A DNA stretch of 64,000 nucleotides from Forficula auricularia (lineage: Eukaryota > Arthropoda > Insecta > Dermaptera > Forficulidae). Where the stretch lies: positions 143,144 through 207,143 of the forward strand of contig JALMQS010000905.1 of the NCBI GenBank assembly GCA_024734495.1, in the 5' to 3' direction. This document shows, piece by piece, positions 1 to 11,334 of this stretch. A program made the translations under genes and the position numbers. The notes beneath the pieces were generated by a model. That model had not been told where the DNA came from and made no database searches. It saw nothing but the letters and a program-made list of their open reading frames with translations. The first letter of the stretch is position 1, and every line of letters starts with the position of its first letter.

Positions 1-425
1 AAATTATTTAACATAACCGAATTTGTTGAATCAAAAACAACCGAACACGCTACAACTTAATTAAGTAGATATTGTCCAAAATGTTAACAAAGAACTTTTA
101 TATAATCCTGAAAAAAATGTAATCGCATATCTTCGTGAATTTCCATTACTCACGGAATTAGAAATAAGATATGAATAATATTGGGATTTTAAAAGTGAAC
201 TTATCAACTTACTAAATGAAATTGGAGAGCAACTTGAAGTTTTGATAATACAAAAACCTTCTAGTATGGTTTTTGACCGGAACATTTACGTCAAAGTTGT
301 ACTCTTTAATTAAATTCGAAATTAATCCTAAAATCTACTTATTCCAATAAATTAGAGGAGATATAACATACATTCATCAAATATTATTGTTCAACTATTA
401 GGATGCCTTCAAAATCCCTCCTATC
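1..425 (+). pseudogene. 3' fragment of an LRR-like gene-family member (decayed)
   Basis: This matches the 3' third of the intact gene at 8270-9322. The stretch reading KLFNITEF aligns with KLSNITEF of that gene, followed by a region matching the segment around its FPLLTEI, and then the post-stop sequence with CTTCAAAATCCCTCCTATCC. The reading frame is broken by several stops and shifts, so no protein can be made. The left edge of the window cuts it, so the 5' part may lie outside. It has the same orientation as the two better copies, which points to a tandem array. Homology is confident; the function of the family is unknown. Confidence 0.8.
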
Positions 426-760
426 CACACATTCACCCCACCCTGCACCCAGTTTTGCATTTCTAGCTTTCCTAGTGGTCCATATATTATTTGTTTACTC
501 GTACACCAATTTGCCCACATTCGTTCATATTGATAAACATTATAAAAAAATAAATAGGAAAATAATAATAAAAAAATAATCTTATAAGATCTGAAATAAA
601 AACATAAAATTAAATAAGATTTGTTTCCAAATTATATAAAAAGAAATAAACTGCAACGAATCGTTGCTAAACTTTATCCAAATTCATTTGAAATATTAAT
701 ATGTTTGTTCCTTTATTATTAATCAGATATCACTTGCAATTTGTAGTTCATATTGACATT
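426..760. other. AT-rich spacer, no gene seen
   Basis: I see no ORF, RNA or recognisable repeat in this stretch. It follows the pseudogene's 3' UTR-like sequence and runs into the palindromic repeat at about 760. Confidence 0.5.
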
Positions 761-2045
761 AATTCAAAAATAATTCTCATTTAATAGTTGAGGAATAACC
801 ATTCCATTTGATTTTTGACATTTCGGTTATTATTGTAACCATTGCTGAAGACGGAGGAATCGACTTGTCAAAAATAACGATCGATTCTTATCTAATACTA
901 GAGGAATAACCTTATTGCATTCCATTTTTGATGTTTTGACTATTAATGGCAACCTCTACTGAAAACGTGGAAGAATAGACTTAAAATCAAAAAAGACTAA
1001 ATTCTTTTATGGCAAACAACTCAAGCTTGAGTTGTTTACCAAAAAGATTTTGAATACTTTGATTCATCTGCATTCTTCCGTTTTCGAGTTTAAAAACATC
1101 AAAAATAGGTATTCTAGTATTAGATAAGAATCGATCATTGTGATTTAAATTTGACCCTCCATTGCCTTTCAGCAATGGTTACGAATAATAATCAGGCGTC
1201 AAAAACCTAATGTAAATTGTTATTCCTCAAGTATTTGATGAGAATCAATCATATTTTGGTTTAAAGTCGATTCCTCTATGTCTTCTGCAAAAGGTAAGGG
1301 ATAAGAAAACAACGCAGTTGCTATGGTTACTTATAAAATTTCCTCCTAAATTTTTAGCATTTCACAGAGAGAAGCCTATCCATTCTTATTTAAGCAAGGC
1401 TAAATGAGCTATATTAAAAGGTTCAAATGAATAAATTTTAATGAATTTAAAAAATTAAGTACTCTCTTACTCTAGAGTAAAATGCACAAAATATAATTTT
1501 ACTAAAAACTTTATTTAACCTTTTTGTGGTCTGAAGTACTTAATTAGGATATTAAATTTCATCAAAATTGGTTAAGTCATTTTCAAGATATTTAGAAAAA
1601 ACTAAAAAAGTACTGAAATAAAGTACTAATGTTTGTGGGTCGATATGTACCAGAAACTAATCAGCGCTTCATTTTGTTCAAAGAATGCTAGGTTTTCAAT
1701 TTCATTTCAATCGGTGCAACGGTGTGGAAAAAATCGTGGGCCAAAAAAACGATAACATACATACATACATACATCCATCCATCCATCCATCCATCCATAC
1801 ATACATCCATCCGCACGCACTAAATGAAAAAAAAATGGCACTTTTTGGCCTCTCGACGAGACCCCACATCTGTCAATTTTGGCAAAACCGTCACGTGCTA
1901 AAATTCAACCTAATTGAATACTACAATTTGTGACTTTAATTGAGTCCATGGGTTCCGTAGTCTTTACCTGAGGACCCTTTGAAGCCACGCTTGCCCCGAG
2001 AGCGATTGCAATACTTTACCCATGCTTTGCATTGGATAAAGTAAA
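760..2045. repeat. Palindromic repeat family with long unique tail, copy 1
   Basis: Positions 778-1290 form a long imperfect palindrome centred near 1026 (CAAGCTTGAGTTG). The blocks GAGGAATAACC, TCGATTCTTATCTAATAC and GTCGATTCCTCC recur inverted on both sides. The sequence from 1020 to 2045 is repeated almost colinearly at 4760-5785. The shared part ends in a block reading GCATTGGATAAAGTAAAAA. It contains a (CATA/CATC)n microsatellite at 1756-1812. No protein-coding capacity is visible; the 82-codon ORF here is mostly microsatellite. Confidence 0.75.
1756..1812. repeat. (CATA)n/(CATC)n microsatellite
   Basis: Tetranucleotide run of CATA passing into CATC and back. The second copy of the host repeat has only a short CATC run at 5564-5579, so the array length differs between copies. 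Confidence 0.9.
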
Positions 2046-2109
2046 AAGCCACTTCAACCATTATTTGTAAACACTTTATAACTTGTTATGATTTAGACAC
2101 CTGTTAATT

Positions 2110-2420
2110 AAAAACAAACAAAAAATTCCTAATTTTAATATAATATATTAATATTTACTATAACCTATTAGTGGATTTTAAAATTAAAAAACCAATTAAA
2201 AATAAAACATAATTGAAAAAATGTAAACAAACTTTTTTATTGAGATTTTCATCTGTGAATAATTACTTTAATTAAGAAAAGATCAATTAAGATGAACTTT
2301 GTAGAGGTCCAGACCTAGCCAAATTGCTATCTCATCCCCAAAACTTGTTAATAGTTTTTGTTTCAAAATCGGAAGAGCCGTTTACAAAATAGAACTAAGA
2401 TACAAATATATATATATAAT
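2110..2420 (-). mobile_element. Helitron-like non-autonomous element fragment (H1)
   Basis: This is the reverse complement of the elements starting at 11878, 28739 and 49870. Shared blocks include CTACCGATTTTGATGAAA, AGGTCTGGACCT and AATTAAAGTAATTA. It is interrupted after 2420 by the palindrome at 2421-3742 and seems to resume at 3743-3790, where TATATACAAACAATTT matches the expected 5' portion. No coding sequence. Confidence 0.65.
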
Positions 2421-3742
2421 AGGGTGGGTCAAAAAAATCCATTATTTTTTTTTTACAAGGGACACGGAAAAATGTTTTTTTTTTTTTTTTTTAGTATCGT
2501 AATTGGCTTTTCGGCCTTTCTAGCCATAAGCCATTTACGATACTAATTATTTTATTTAAATTTGTCTCTACCTCGGGGGTCAGATTTTAGCCGGATGCCT
2601 CGAGTCGGATTCGAACTCGGGTCCTCTTGGTTAGCTGGCTGACATGCTACCGCCTAGCCTACCCGACCCCCTGGAAAAATGGGTTGCTAGACACATTAAA
2701 AAAATTCTTTCTAAATATGAGTTCTTCATTTTAATAGGAAGGTCCCCCGAATCGCAGTTTCTTATTTTTTTCTCAGTCCAATAGAAAAAAAATCATACCT
2801 CATCATTAATTGATTATACAGAAAAATGCTCTTTAAGAATTTCGTAGGAAATTTAATGCTCTACAAAAAAGGTATCTTATATTTTTTCTGTAAACCTCAC
2901 AATTTAAAAGATATTGAAGATTTATGTTTGATTATTTTATGACAAATTTCATTTTTGATTATGAATTTTATAACTCAACAATAAATGGCTATTATAAAAT
3001 TCGCAATACAAATTTTTGTAGGAAATTAATTGTTCTATAAAAAGGGTGTCTTATGTTTTGGCGATTAAATTAAGCGTTCAAAAGATATTCATCATCAAAC
3101 TTTCATATGTAAAGATTTGAAGAGTTTTTGATTAGATATTCGAAAAATTTCAATTTAATTTATAAATTTCATACAAATTTCATTTTTTGTCATTAATATA
3201 ATATAAGTATTAAAATTCGTGTAAATGTTCTCAAAACTTATAAATTAAATTGAAATTTTTCGAATATCTAATCAAAAACTCTTCAAATCTTTACACATGA
3301 AAGTTTGATGATGAATATCTTTTGAACGCTTAATTTAATCGCCAAAACATAAGACACCCTTTTTATAGAGTAGATAATTTCCTACAAAAATTTGTATTGC
3401 GAATTTTATAATAGCTATTTATTGTCGAGTTATACAATTCATAAACAAAATGAAATTTTTCTTAAAATAAACAAACTTAAATCTTCAATATCTTTCAAAT
3501 AGTGAGGTTTACGGAAAAAATATAAGATACCTTTTTTGTATAGCATTAAATTTCCTACGAAATTCTTTAAGAACATTTTTCTGTACAATCAATTAATGAT
3601 GAGGTATGAATTTTTTTCTATTGGACTGAGAAAAAAATAAAAAACTGCGATGCGGAGGATCTTCTTATTAAAATTAAGAGCTCATATTTAGAAAGATTTT
3701 TTTTTAAGGTGTTTAGCAACCCATTATTCCGTGACCCACCCT
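2421..3742. mobile_element. 1.3-kb palindromic DNA element, TIR AGGGTGGGTCA
   Basis: It begins AGGGTGGGTCA and ends TGACCCACCCT. The arms continue as a very long inverted repeat meeting near 3180-3240; the block TCGAATATCTAATCAAAAAC and its complement lie on either side of the centre. It carries no ORF and is therefore non-autonomous. It sits inside the AT-rich part of Helitron-like fragment H1. A SINE (2475-2672) is inserted in the left arm; the right arm near 3720 is the empty version. The superfamily is uncertain, since the flanks are too AT-rich to define a target duplication. Confidence 0.75.
2475..2672 (-). mobile_element. tRNA-derived SINE (family S1)
   Basis: On the minus strand it has a tRNA-like head with an A-box-like TAGGCTAGGCGGTAGC and a B-box GAGTTCGAATCC. 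A 3' tail follows with a small hairpin (AGTATCGTAA / TTACGATACT) and a poly-A, seen as T's at 2475-2492. The direct repeat GGAAAAATG flanks it at 2466-2474 and 2673-2681. The opposite arm of the host palindrome lacks the insert, giving an internal empty site. Confidence 0.85.
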
Positions 3743-3790
3743 AATATATAAATAAATATATATACAAACAATTTGCAAGCACAATTTTCT

Positions 3791-4755
3791 AGAATGCTAA
3801 TAAATAAAGCCCCTTTTTTAAATATAGTATAAGGTCTAAATCCTCACGTTTATAATAATAAAACGATTTTAACTCACTCACCAAAGAGAAGGAAGAAATC
3901 TTTGCAGATTATTAGCCTAATTGAGCAAATGGTTGCTTTTGTGAGATTCCTGCCCTGTCAACAAAAACATGAGAATCGATTAAAATCTTATTTATATGGA
4001 CATGGATTTCATTTAATTTCGTATCATATATCGTATTGAGTATAAATATTTTTCAATATCAATTTAAACTTACCCTAAATTAAGAAAATTGTTCAATATT
4101 CACGAATTTTCATACGAGAGATGATTGTCACTAACATGGCGTCAGAGCGTCTTGCATCAGATTGATAGAAAAAAGTAGTGGGGAGTCTGAGATTGAATGA
4201 TAATTAGCAGTGGTGGGGGTAGCGCCAGGCCAAGCGCCAGGCCAAAGAGTATATATATAAGACATGACAATAAGAGATCAAAGAGCTTCAAAAAAATAAT
4301 TAATTAAATAGAATAAAATAATTTAATTATTAATTTTATGAATTTTAGGATAAAAAAAAATGGAAATCATTGTAGAATTTATAAATAATTATTATAATGT
4401 AAATTTTATTAATTATAACTTTATTTATTTTTCAATATAAGAATTGAAGCCCCGTTGATTGTCCAAATAATAATTTTTTGATTCAAAAAAACATTAAATT
4501 TCGTTGATAAATCGGATTTCGATAAAAATTTTCAAATTCATAGTTGGGAGTGCCTTTTATTTAATTATACTAATACTAATAATTTCAAAAAATATTTATT
4601 AATTTTAATTAAAAATTCGCCCTAGCTACTGAAATATTAATCTGAGCTAATTATACAGGGTACGACACAAAGATCTACCACATCTTGAAGAGGTATAAAA
4701 AATGAAAAAATTTAATTAGAAAAAAAAACTTAATATATTTTTGAAAAGAATATAA
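3791..4755. other. Non-coding spacer
   Basis: No gene seen. A short tandem duplication AGCGCCAGGCCA occurs near 4220-4245. The rest is low-complexity AT-rich sequence. Confidence 0.5.
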
Positions 4756-4759
4756 AATA

Positions 4760-5785
4760 TATATTTTCTCAAGTTTGAGTTGTTTACCAAAAAAGAATTT
4801 AGTCTTTTTCATTTGAAGTCGATTCTTCCACATTTTCAGTAGAGGTTGCCATTAATAGTCAAAACATAAAAAATGGAATGCAATAAGGTTATTCTTCTAG
4901 TATTAGATAAGAATCTATAGTTATTTTTGATTTTAAGTCGATTCCTCCATGTCTTCAGCAATGGTTAGTTATCAATAATAATCGAAGCGTCAAAAATCCA
5001 ATGTAGAATGGTCATTCCTCAAGTACTAGATGAGAATCAATCGCTATTTTTGATTTTAAGTCGATTCCTCCTTGTCTTCAGCAATGGAAACGGATAAGAA
5101 AACAACGCAGTTGCAATGGTTACTTATAAAATTTCCTCCCAAATTTTTACTATTTCACAGCGAGAAGCCTAACCATTCTTACTTAAGTTAGGTTAAATGA
5201 GCTATATTAAAACGATCAAATGAATAAATTTTAAAGAATTTAAAAAAAGTACTATCTTACTCTAGAGTAAAGTTCTTTAAAATATAATTTTACTAAAAAC
5301 TTTATTTAGCCTTTTTTGTGGTCCCAAAGGTACTTAATTAGGATATTAAATTTCATCAAAATTGGTTAAGTCATTTTCAAGATATTTAGATAAAACTAAA
5401 AAAGTACTGAAAAAAATTACTAATGTTTGTGGACCGATATGTACCAAAAACTAATCAGCGCTTCAATTTGTTAAAATAATGGTAGGTTTTCAATTTCAAT
5501 TCAACCGGTGCAACGGTGTGGAAAAAATCGAGGACGAAAAAATCGATAACACACATCCATCCATCCATCCACGGACTTTTTGGCCTCTCGACGAGATTCA
5601 AGGTAATTTTTGGCAAAACCGTCACGTGCTAAAATTCAATCTCATTGAATACTTCAATTTGTGACCTTAATTGAGTCCATGGGTTCCGTAGTTTTTACCT
5701 GAGGACCCTTTGAAGTCGCGTTTGCCGCGAGACCGATTACAATACTTTCCCCCATGCTTCGCATTGGATAAAGTAAAAAATTGAA
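4760..5785. repeat. Palindromic repeat family with long unique tail, copy 2
   Basis: Colinear with 1020-2045, including the block ACTAATCAGCGCTTCA, the microsatellite position and the terminal GCATTGGATAAAGTAAAAA. It lacks the left palindrome arm of copy 1, so it starts near the palindrome centre. Non-coding. Confidence 0.75.
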
Positions 5786-6110
5786 TTTCTAATGCTAACT
5801 AGACTAGCTATGTGGGTATTTTTGATGATTTTTCTTTTTTTAGCTGTTCTTTTTTTATTAATAATATCTGAGATATTAGATTGAGAATAACAAATCAAAC
5901 TATCGCGCGCTATCGAGGAGTGTAAAAACTGGAACAAGCAGAAAACGTAGCTATCTTCATATGGATTTTTAACACATAGTGTTAAAAACTAAAATGTTAA
6001 CGTTGCTTTTAAAACTTGGTTTAGAGAATAGCATTTTTTAACGCTAGTGTTATTATTTTACTTTACTTAAGATGTTAAGATTTTAACGTCTGTTTTAAGC
6101 AAGGAGCTAA
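5786..6110. other. Non-coding spacer
   Basis: No gene seen. Several copies of AGTGTTA / TAACACT-type words occur (5980-6060) without a clear element structure. Confidence 0.45.
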
Positions 6111-6360
6111 GGAGGAACAGCTAGGCTAGAAAGCAGGAGTGGGGTGTCTCCATTCAGGACAGGCATTTCCCCTCCAGCCGCCAGTCTAGATGGCGGCTGG
6201 AGGAGCTGGTAGGAGACACTTTCTCCGAAGCCTTCCCCTCCCTACCTCCCTCGGACAGGCATTTCCCCTCCAGCCGCCATCTCGCGACTGGCGGCTGAGT
6301 GACGTCATGTGGGGCCTTTCTAAACTAGCCTTCCCTCCCTACCTCCCTGGTTTTAAGAGA
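6110..6360. promoter_or_regulatory. GC-rich block with internal direct repeat, possible promoter region
   Basis: It stands out from the AT-rich surroundings. The phrase GGACAGGCATTTCCCCTCCA occurs twice (about 6158 and 6253), each followed by AGCCGCCA. The phrase CCTTCCCTCCCTACCTCCCT is also repeated. It lies just before a candidate leader exon with a consensus splice donor. A promoter role is inferred from position and composition only. Confidence 0.35.
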
Positions 6361-6369
6361 ATAGACTTG

Positions 6370-6495
6370 TTACAGGGAAGAAAATATTCAAGTGTTGGCG
6401 ACCCTGTTCCGGTTCCCTGTTACTCATAATGTCATTCGCGTTTCAATCTGCACACACTCGTGTGCTAAAAAGTTTCAATTTTCCAGAAACCCAAA
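6370..6495 (+). other. Candidate 5' non-coding leader exon of LRR gene 1
   Basis: A module beginning around ATTCAAGTGTTGGCGACC ends at an AAA|GTAAGTAAAT donor (GT at 6496). It resembles the modules at 14140-14284 and 14700-14848, which share ATTCAAGTGTTGGCAACAC and a GTAAGTA donor followed by TCTAATT...AGCAT(G/A)A(A/G)TTTACTA. The next + strand coding exon with an acceptor is gene 1 (acceptor 8260-8261), implying an intron of about 1.77 kb. This is a model from splice signals and repetition; only RNA data can prove it. Confidence 0.4.
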
Positions 6496-6834
6496 GTAAG
6501 TAAATGATCACTAATTTATTTTTTTATCATAGTTAAAGCATGAATTTACTATTTAGTAATTCGCCTTCAATTTCAAAATTATTTCGATAAGATGAATAAT
6601 TATTTTATTTATTTTCAAATCCGGTACGACTCTCTACTAATTTTGTTGATTTTATAATTTATTTGAAAACAATAGCTTTTAGCTATATCTCAAAGTGAAA
6701 TTTAATACAAACGTTTATTTAACAAATACAATGTCATATGCCAAATTTCAGCTCATTTATTTAAAATTTTTATATTTTATTATTGATATTACAAAGTTAT
6801 TAGTTTTGATTGACACTTTTTACATAATTAAGCA

Positions 6835-7262
6835 AGTGCGAGAAGGAATCAGAAATTGATAATAAAATTCAATTCATAAATAGAGAAATTATCTCGAAAC
6901 GTTAGCGGGTTTTAGATGAATGTTTTAAAATTGTTTTTAAAAGATTTTATTTATTATAATTTTATCAGAATTTGGCCAAATTAATATCATCCATAAGATA
7001 CCCCCTTTCCAATAAAAATTGAATCATCGAAATCGGTCCATATACAAAGAAATTATGCGTGGACGTACATAACAAAAAGGTCCAATACCAATGAAATTTA
7101 TACGGGATCAATTGGCAACTATAATTAACCCAAAGCAAAAAAATCATCTAAATCGGTCAACATGGTAAAAAGAAATAAATGTTCAAACACAAAAAAAAAA
7201 CTGACATTCCGTTGAATTGATAACCTCCTCTTTGTTTAAAATTCGGTTAAAAAATCGAAATA
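6835..7262 (+). repeat. ACCGACTTC-family element fragment
   Basis: It shares AATCGGTCCATA, CCAATACCAATGAAA and a 3' end near AACCTCCTC...TTCGGTT with the element copies at 29690-30264, 39346-40230, 44385-44925 and 53700-54345. The peptide-coding block (ESE.DNKIQFINREIISKR) is recognisable at 6853-6930, but a stop interrupts it. Confidence 0.65.
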
Positions 7263-7469
7263 GTAATTTTCTTAACAATTATTCAACTTAATTATCAAAT
7301 AATAATAATCAAATATTTAATTATTAAATAAATAATTTAATAATAATTAATAATTTTCCGACAATGTTCTGTGATATTCCAGATTATATCGCAAGTTCTC
7401 CTGAATGAGAAACATCTTTCTTCAACAAAAAAATGCTTCATTTTTATAATTATGATAATAAAATTTAAT

Positions 7470-7598
7470 CGAGGGGTGAACCGTGATTGGAATTAGGTGT
7501 ACACCGTATTTGGAATTCATTAGATAATCTATTGTCTTTTACTTGGAAGTGGAAGTGGAAGTAGGTGTACACGATTTTAGGTCGCGGTTCACCCATCG
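7470..7598. mobile_element. hAT-like MITE, TIR CGAGGGGTGAACCG, copy 1
   Basis: Termini CGAGGGGTGAACCGTGA and GTCGCGGTTCACCCATCG are inverted. The subterminal GTAGGTGTACAC also recurs inverted. It is flanked by AATTTAAT (7462-7469) and AATTTAAC (7599-7606), an 8-bp target duplication with one difference. The core has TGGAAGTGGAAG repeats. Copies 2 and 3 are at 32737-32863 and 63529-63795. The 8-bp duplication fits hAT; the transposase source is not in the window. Confidence 0.85.
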
Positions 7599-7606
7599 AA
7601 TTTAAC

Positions 7607-8205
7607 TATCTACTGGATTGATACGAGAAATAAACTTTTTTATTTATTTTATTTAGAACTATTAAGTAGAAAATAATATCTTATATCTGTGTATAATAAA
7701 GTTTTAAGATCATTATAAATACTTATTTTCATTGTTGTGACTTTTCAATTTAAAAATTATTTGTTTAATAATTAATTAGATATTTAATCATTATTATTTA
7801 ATAATTAAATTGAATAATTGTTAACAATAATTATTAGTATTAATAAATTAATTCGATTTAATAATTATTTATTTAATAAATAATTATTTGATTATTATTA
7901 TTTAATAATTAACTTAAATAATTGTTATAATTAAGCTGTTTTTTGAGATCAAATTGATTTAATATTTTGCTTATTTGATGTCGTATAAAAAAATAGTTCC
8001 TATGAAAGTTGTTCAGTTTTTCTTGTAGATTTAGACTATGTAAAGAAAAATATAGATTTCCATTTAAAAAAACTGAACTTGACCGTGAAATATTCATGAA
8101 AGCTCTTTCTAGGTCGACAAACAATAGCGTAGTTTAGTTTTTCCCTCGATATAAATAAACTTTTATTTGAAACTTTTTTGAGATATAAGACTGTCTCAAG
8201 ATAAA
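7607..8205. repeat. Left inverted arm flanking LRR gene 1
   Basis: Reverse complement of 11335-11876. Shared blocks include ATCCAGTAGATAGTTA, CACAACAATGAAAATA, GAAAAACTGAACAACTTTCA and TTATCTTGAGACAGTCTTAT. It lies within the proposed 5' intron of gene 1 and ends about 55 bp before the splice acceptor. Confidence 0.8.
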
Positions 8206-8259
8206 ATATATTTAAACAATTCGTTCTTTTGTTTTAATGTGGACATTGTTCTATGTTTC

Positions 8260-8261
8260 AG
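8260..8261 (+). promoter_or_regulatory. 3' splice acceptor of gene 1
   Basis: TTCTATGTTTCAG|ATAACATAATG is near-identical in design and spacing to the acceptor of gene 2 (24927-24928). It places the exon start 8 nt before the ATG and excludes the upstream ATG at 8237. Confidence 0.65.
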
Positions 8262-8269
8262 ATAACATA

Positions 8270-9322
8270 ATGTCTTTTTTAACAATAAGAATGTTAGAAG
8301 ATATAACAATGGATAATCTTTTCACAATACTCCTAAATGGATTGAAAGAAAACAATGGATTGGATGAGAAGAGACAAATTGTGAATTCTCTACTACCTGT
8401 GCATAAATACAAATTGCTGCAGCGGTTTCTAACCGAAAAAGAAAAAGTTAACACAGACGACCGATTAAATTGTCTTCCGATTTTCCTTGACCAAAGGACA
8501 AGATTCTTCAATTTTGTACAATATACAGGTTTTGAAACAACGATCAAAACAATTCTGGAGATAATCCCAAAATACGCTCCAAATATTGAAACAATCGATT
8601 TTAGAAGTTTATGGATTACAACTGAAAATAAAGAGAATTTCAAAATCTTTTTGAAAAAATCAAAACACCTGAAATCTCTGCGTGTGAAATGTTGTTATAA
8701 CAATGATTGTGCAATAAATCAAATTTTGTTGGAAGAAGATTTTGACCAGAATGATCAGGATGTTAAAAATGGACTGTTAAAAATTGAATATATCGATGGA
8801 TTTATTTTAAATCCCTCACATTATGCCCAAATTTTTAATCTTCTAACCAATTTAAAAAGTATCGGCAGGTGTCAACCATTATCTCCAGTGTTATCCATTA
8901 TTAATAACCCGGAAAAATTATCTAACATAACCGAATTTTTAGATAACAATACTAGTTTAGAATCTTTAGAAAATTTTGTAAAATTTTGTCCAAAAACAAA
9001 AAAAATCTCGTTATTTAATGCAGAAAAAAATGTGATTGAAAATCTATGGAAATTTCCATTACTTACGGAAATTAGAATAGATTCTGACAATTGCGATTTT
9101 GTTAATGAACTTGGTAGTTTATTGAGAAAAAAAATTGGGAAACAAATTAAAATTTTGACTATAAATTTCCCGAACGAGATTAAACTTGACACGTATTTTT
9201 TATTTGAGATATGTTTCGAATTAATAAAATTAGAAATTAATGGTGAAATCTTTAAATTGCCTAATAAAGATGCTGGTGATAATAATAGATTAAATTCATC
9301 AATTTATGTTCGACAATTATAG
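8270..9322 (+). CDS. LRR-like gene 1, intact, function unknown
   Basis: A 350-codon open frame. I chose the ATG at 8270 because the paralogue at 24937 has its ATG at the same place relative to a polypyrimidine-AG acceptor (CTATGTTTCAG here, CTCTGTTTCAG there). An upstream in-frame ATG at 8237 would lie inside the intron. The N-terminal ~60 residues are helical-looking; the block LPIFLDQRT (69-77) is conserved in the paralogue. From about residue 104 there are irregular leucine-rich units such as APNIETIDF, KHLKSLRV, LTNLKSI, FPLLTEIRI and ELIKLEI, typical of degenerate LRR or F-box/LRR adaptor proteins. No signal peptide or membrane segment is seen, so it is probably intracellular. The coding part is a single exon; the 3' UTR is split by a foldback element. 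An F-box is possible but not demonstrable. Confidence 0.8.
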   Translation: MSFLTIRMLEDITMDNLFTILLNGLKENNGLDEKRQIVNSLLPVHKYKLLQRFLTEKEKVNTDDRLNCLPIFLDQRTRFFNFVQYTGFETTIKTILEIIPKYAPNIETIDFRSLWITTENKENFKIFLKKSKHLKSLRVKCCYNNDCAINQILLEEDFDQNDQDVKNGLLKIEYIDGFILNPSHYAQIFNLLTNLKSIGRCQPLSPVLSIINNPEKLSNITEFLDNNTSLESLENFVKFCPKTKKISLFNAEKNVIENLWKFPLLTEIRIDSDNCDFVNELGSLLRKKIGKQIKILTINFPNEIKLDTYFLFEICFELIKLEINGEIFKLPNKDAGDNNRLNSSIYVRQL

Positions 9323-9359
9323 TGACTTCAAAATATCTCCTATCCAAAGGAGTAGAGGG

Positions 9360-10995
9360 GATCTTTTTTTTTGAATTTTTAAATTTTTACGATTACAGAG
9401 GCTCATATGGTTTTTAATAAATAAATAAAAAATCCCTCATGTTGAGCAATAGGCGTTAATAGCCATTTATAAACAAAAAGTACCAATTTTTGAAAAAATA
9501 CGAAAAAAGTTGAATTTTTGACAGGCACTAGTATCGGTTCTACTGAGCCTAATTAGATGAGATTGTTATCATTGTACGCATAATTTATAGAGCTTTAATT
9601 TATCTAATAACTATATTTTTGATTTGATAAGCCGTTTTAGAGTTATTCAAGAAAAACTGAAAAAACTTTTCTCATTTTGAGGCTCGTAGAAAAATTTCAA
9701 CAACACAGATATGGAAGAAAATTTAGGGTAACAATATTGTAAAATCTTTACCGGGAATTATTTTCTATTTATGGCATTTTTCACGTAATTTGTTTGGACT
9801 ACAAGTCTCTATCTCAATTTTAACCAGTGCCTCATTGCGATGCAAGTTTCCCATCTAAATAAATATTTTATTCCGGCCAAAGTAATGCTTAAAAAAATTT
9901 GAAACTCTGTATATTTTATTCTCATAATAGTAGCTATCATTCAGAATTTTTGCATATTTTTAGCTATTCTAATTATGGAGTTACAGCTAGATAAATTACT
10001 GCTATATCTTAGTGTTTCTAAGTTATAGACTCCAAAATTATAATAGCTAAAAATCTGTAAAAATTCTAAGGGATAGCTACTATTAAAAGTATAAAGTTTA
10101 AAGAGTTTCAAATTTTTTAAATCATTACTTTGGCCGGAATAAAAAATTTATTTAGACGGGAAACTTGCATCGCTGTCCCCCATGCACAGGTTAAAATTGA
10201 GATAGAGACTTGTAATCCAGGAAAATTACGTAAATAAACAAAAAAAATTTGATTGTTGGAATACTTTTATTGGTACTCCAATATTACTACCCTAAGTTTT
10301 CCCCCCAAATGTGAAATTTTTTCTACGCGCCTAAAAAAATTAGAAAATTTCGTAGTTTTTTTCAGTTTTTCTTGAATAACTCTAAAACGGCTAATCAAAT
10401 CAAAAATAAATTAAGTAGATAAATTAAAGTTCTTTAAATTAAGCGTACAATGATAACAATATCATCTAATTAATTCAATAAAACCGGTACTAACAACTGT
10501 TAAAAATACCACTTTTTCCTATTTTTTCAAAAATTGGTAATTTTTGTCTAAAAATGGCCCTTAACGTCTATTGCTCAACATTTGAGTACCAATACCATGT
10601 ATTAGAATACCCTAATGTTGGTATAGACCATGACCCCATAAATGTGACCATGACTCCATTAACATTTACTATATATAATATATATTTTATCTAGCTGTAA
10701 CTCAAAATTTATAATAGCTAAAAATTTGTAATAATTCTGAGGGATAGCTACTATTATAAGGATAAAGTATACACAGTTTCAAATTTATGAACCATTACTT
10801 TGGGCGGAATAAAAAATTTAATATTTTAATGCCAAAAATTCCATGGGGAAACTTACATCGATGTGCGATAAAAGTTAAAATTTTGATAGGGGCTTGAAAC
10901 TTGGGTGGTATTTTTTTTATTTATTTTAAACCATATGAGCCTCTATCAGCGTAAAAATTCGAAAATACCCTCCAAAAAAAGGGCCATCCTAAAGG
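9360..10995. mobile_element. Foldback (long palindrome) element in the 3' UTR of gene 1
   Basis: The left arm from about 9380 (AGAGGCTCATATGGTTTTTA, GAGCAATAGGCGTTAA, GATAACAATCTCATC-type blocks) pairs with a right arm ending near 10960, with its centre close to 9990. A partial repeat of the inner sequence (AATAGCTAAAAATTTGTAA, GGGATAGCTACTATTA) lies at 10680-10900. No ORF. In the paralogue the UTR sequence CCTATCCCAAAGGA...AATAATTTATTTCTA is joined without this insert, so it was inserted into the UTR. A transcript would contain a hairpin of several hundred base pairs. Confidence 0.75.
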
Positions 10996-11150
10996 TCACT
11001 TTACTAAATAATTTATTTCTAATGTCTTTAAAATTAATTTCGCTTGATTAATTTTTTTTGTACTATATTTATGATAAATAAAATCTATAATATAAACTAA
11101 AATAATTTTATTTAATTTATTTTTTGTTCTTTTGTATTTTATCGTTTTGT
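10996..11150 (+). other. Distal 3' UTR of LRR gene 1 with poly(A) signal
   Basis: AATAATTTATTTCTA...ATTTATGATAAATAAAATCT is shared with 28100-28260 (after gene 2) and 31790-31925 (orphan). The AATAAA at 11077-11082 is the likely polyadenylation signal. Confidence 0.7.
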
Positions 11151-11334
11151 AAATTTGTTAAAAAAAAAAAATAAGAAATGTAAAGACTACGAAGGAACTA
11201 CAAAAGACCAAAATAACGAATTTGGAACTGGAATTTATTCAGAAGACTTGAGATATACTCTGGAAAGATTCAGAACAGTGTTGAAAAATTATTAAATTAT
11301 TGTGTAAACAGGCGGTCTTAAAACAAATATACCG
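11151..11334. other. Short spacer downstream of gene 1
   Basis: Unique sequence with no gene or repeat seen, between the gene 1 3' UTR and the right inverted arm. Confidence 0.4.

Noticed and set aside
8237..8269. Upstream in-frame ATG of LRR gene 1
   Set aside because: It lies before the conserved acceptor TTTCAG and has no counterpart in gene 2, so it should be intronic.
8251..9192. Minus-strand ORFs of 130 and 106 codons opposite gene 1
   Set aside because: They are shadows of the + strand coding frame, which has the paralogue and splice-signal support.
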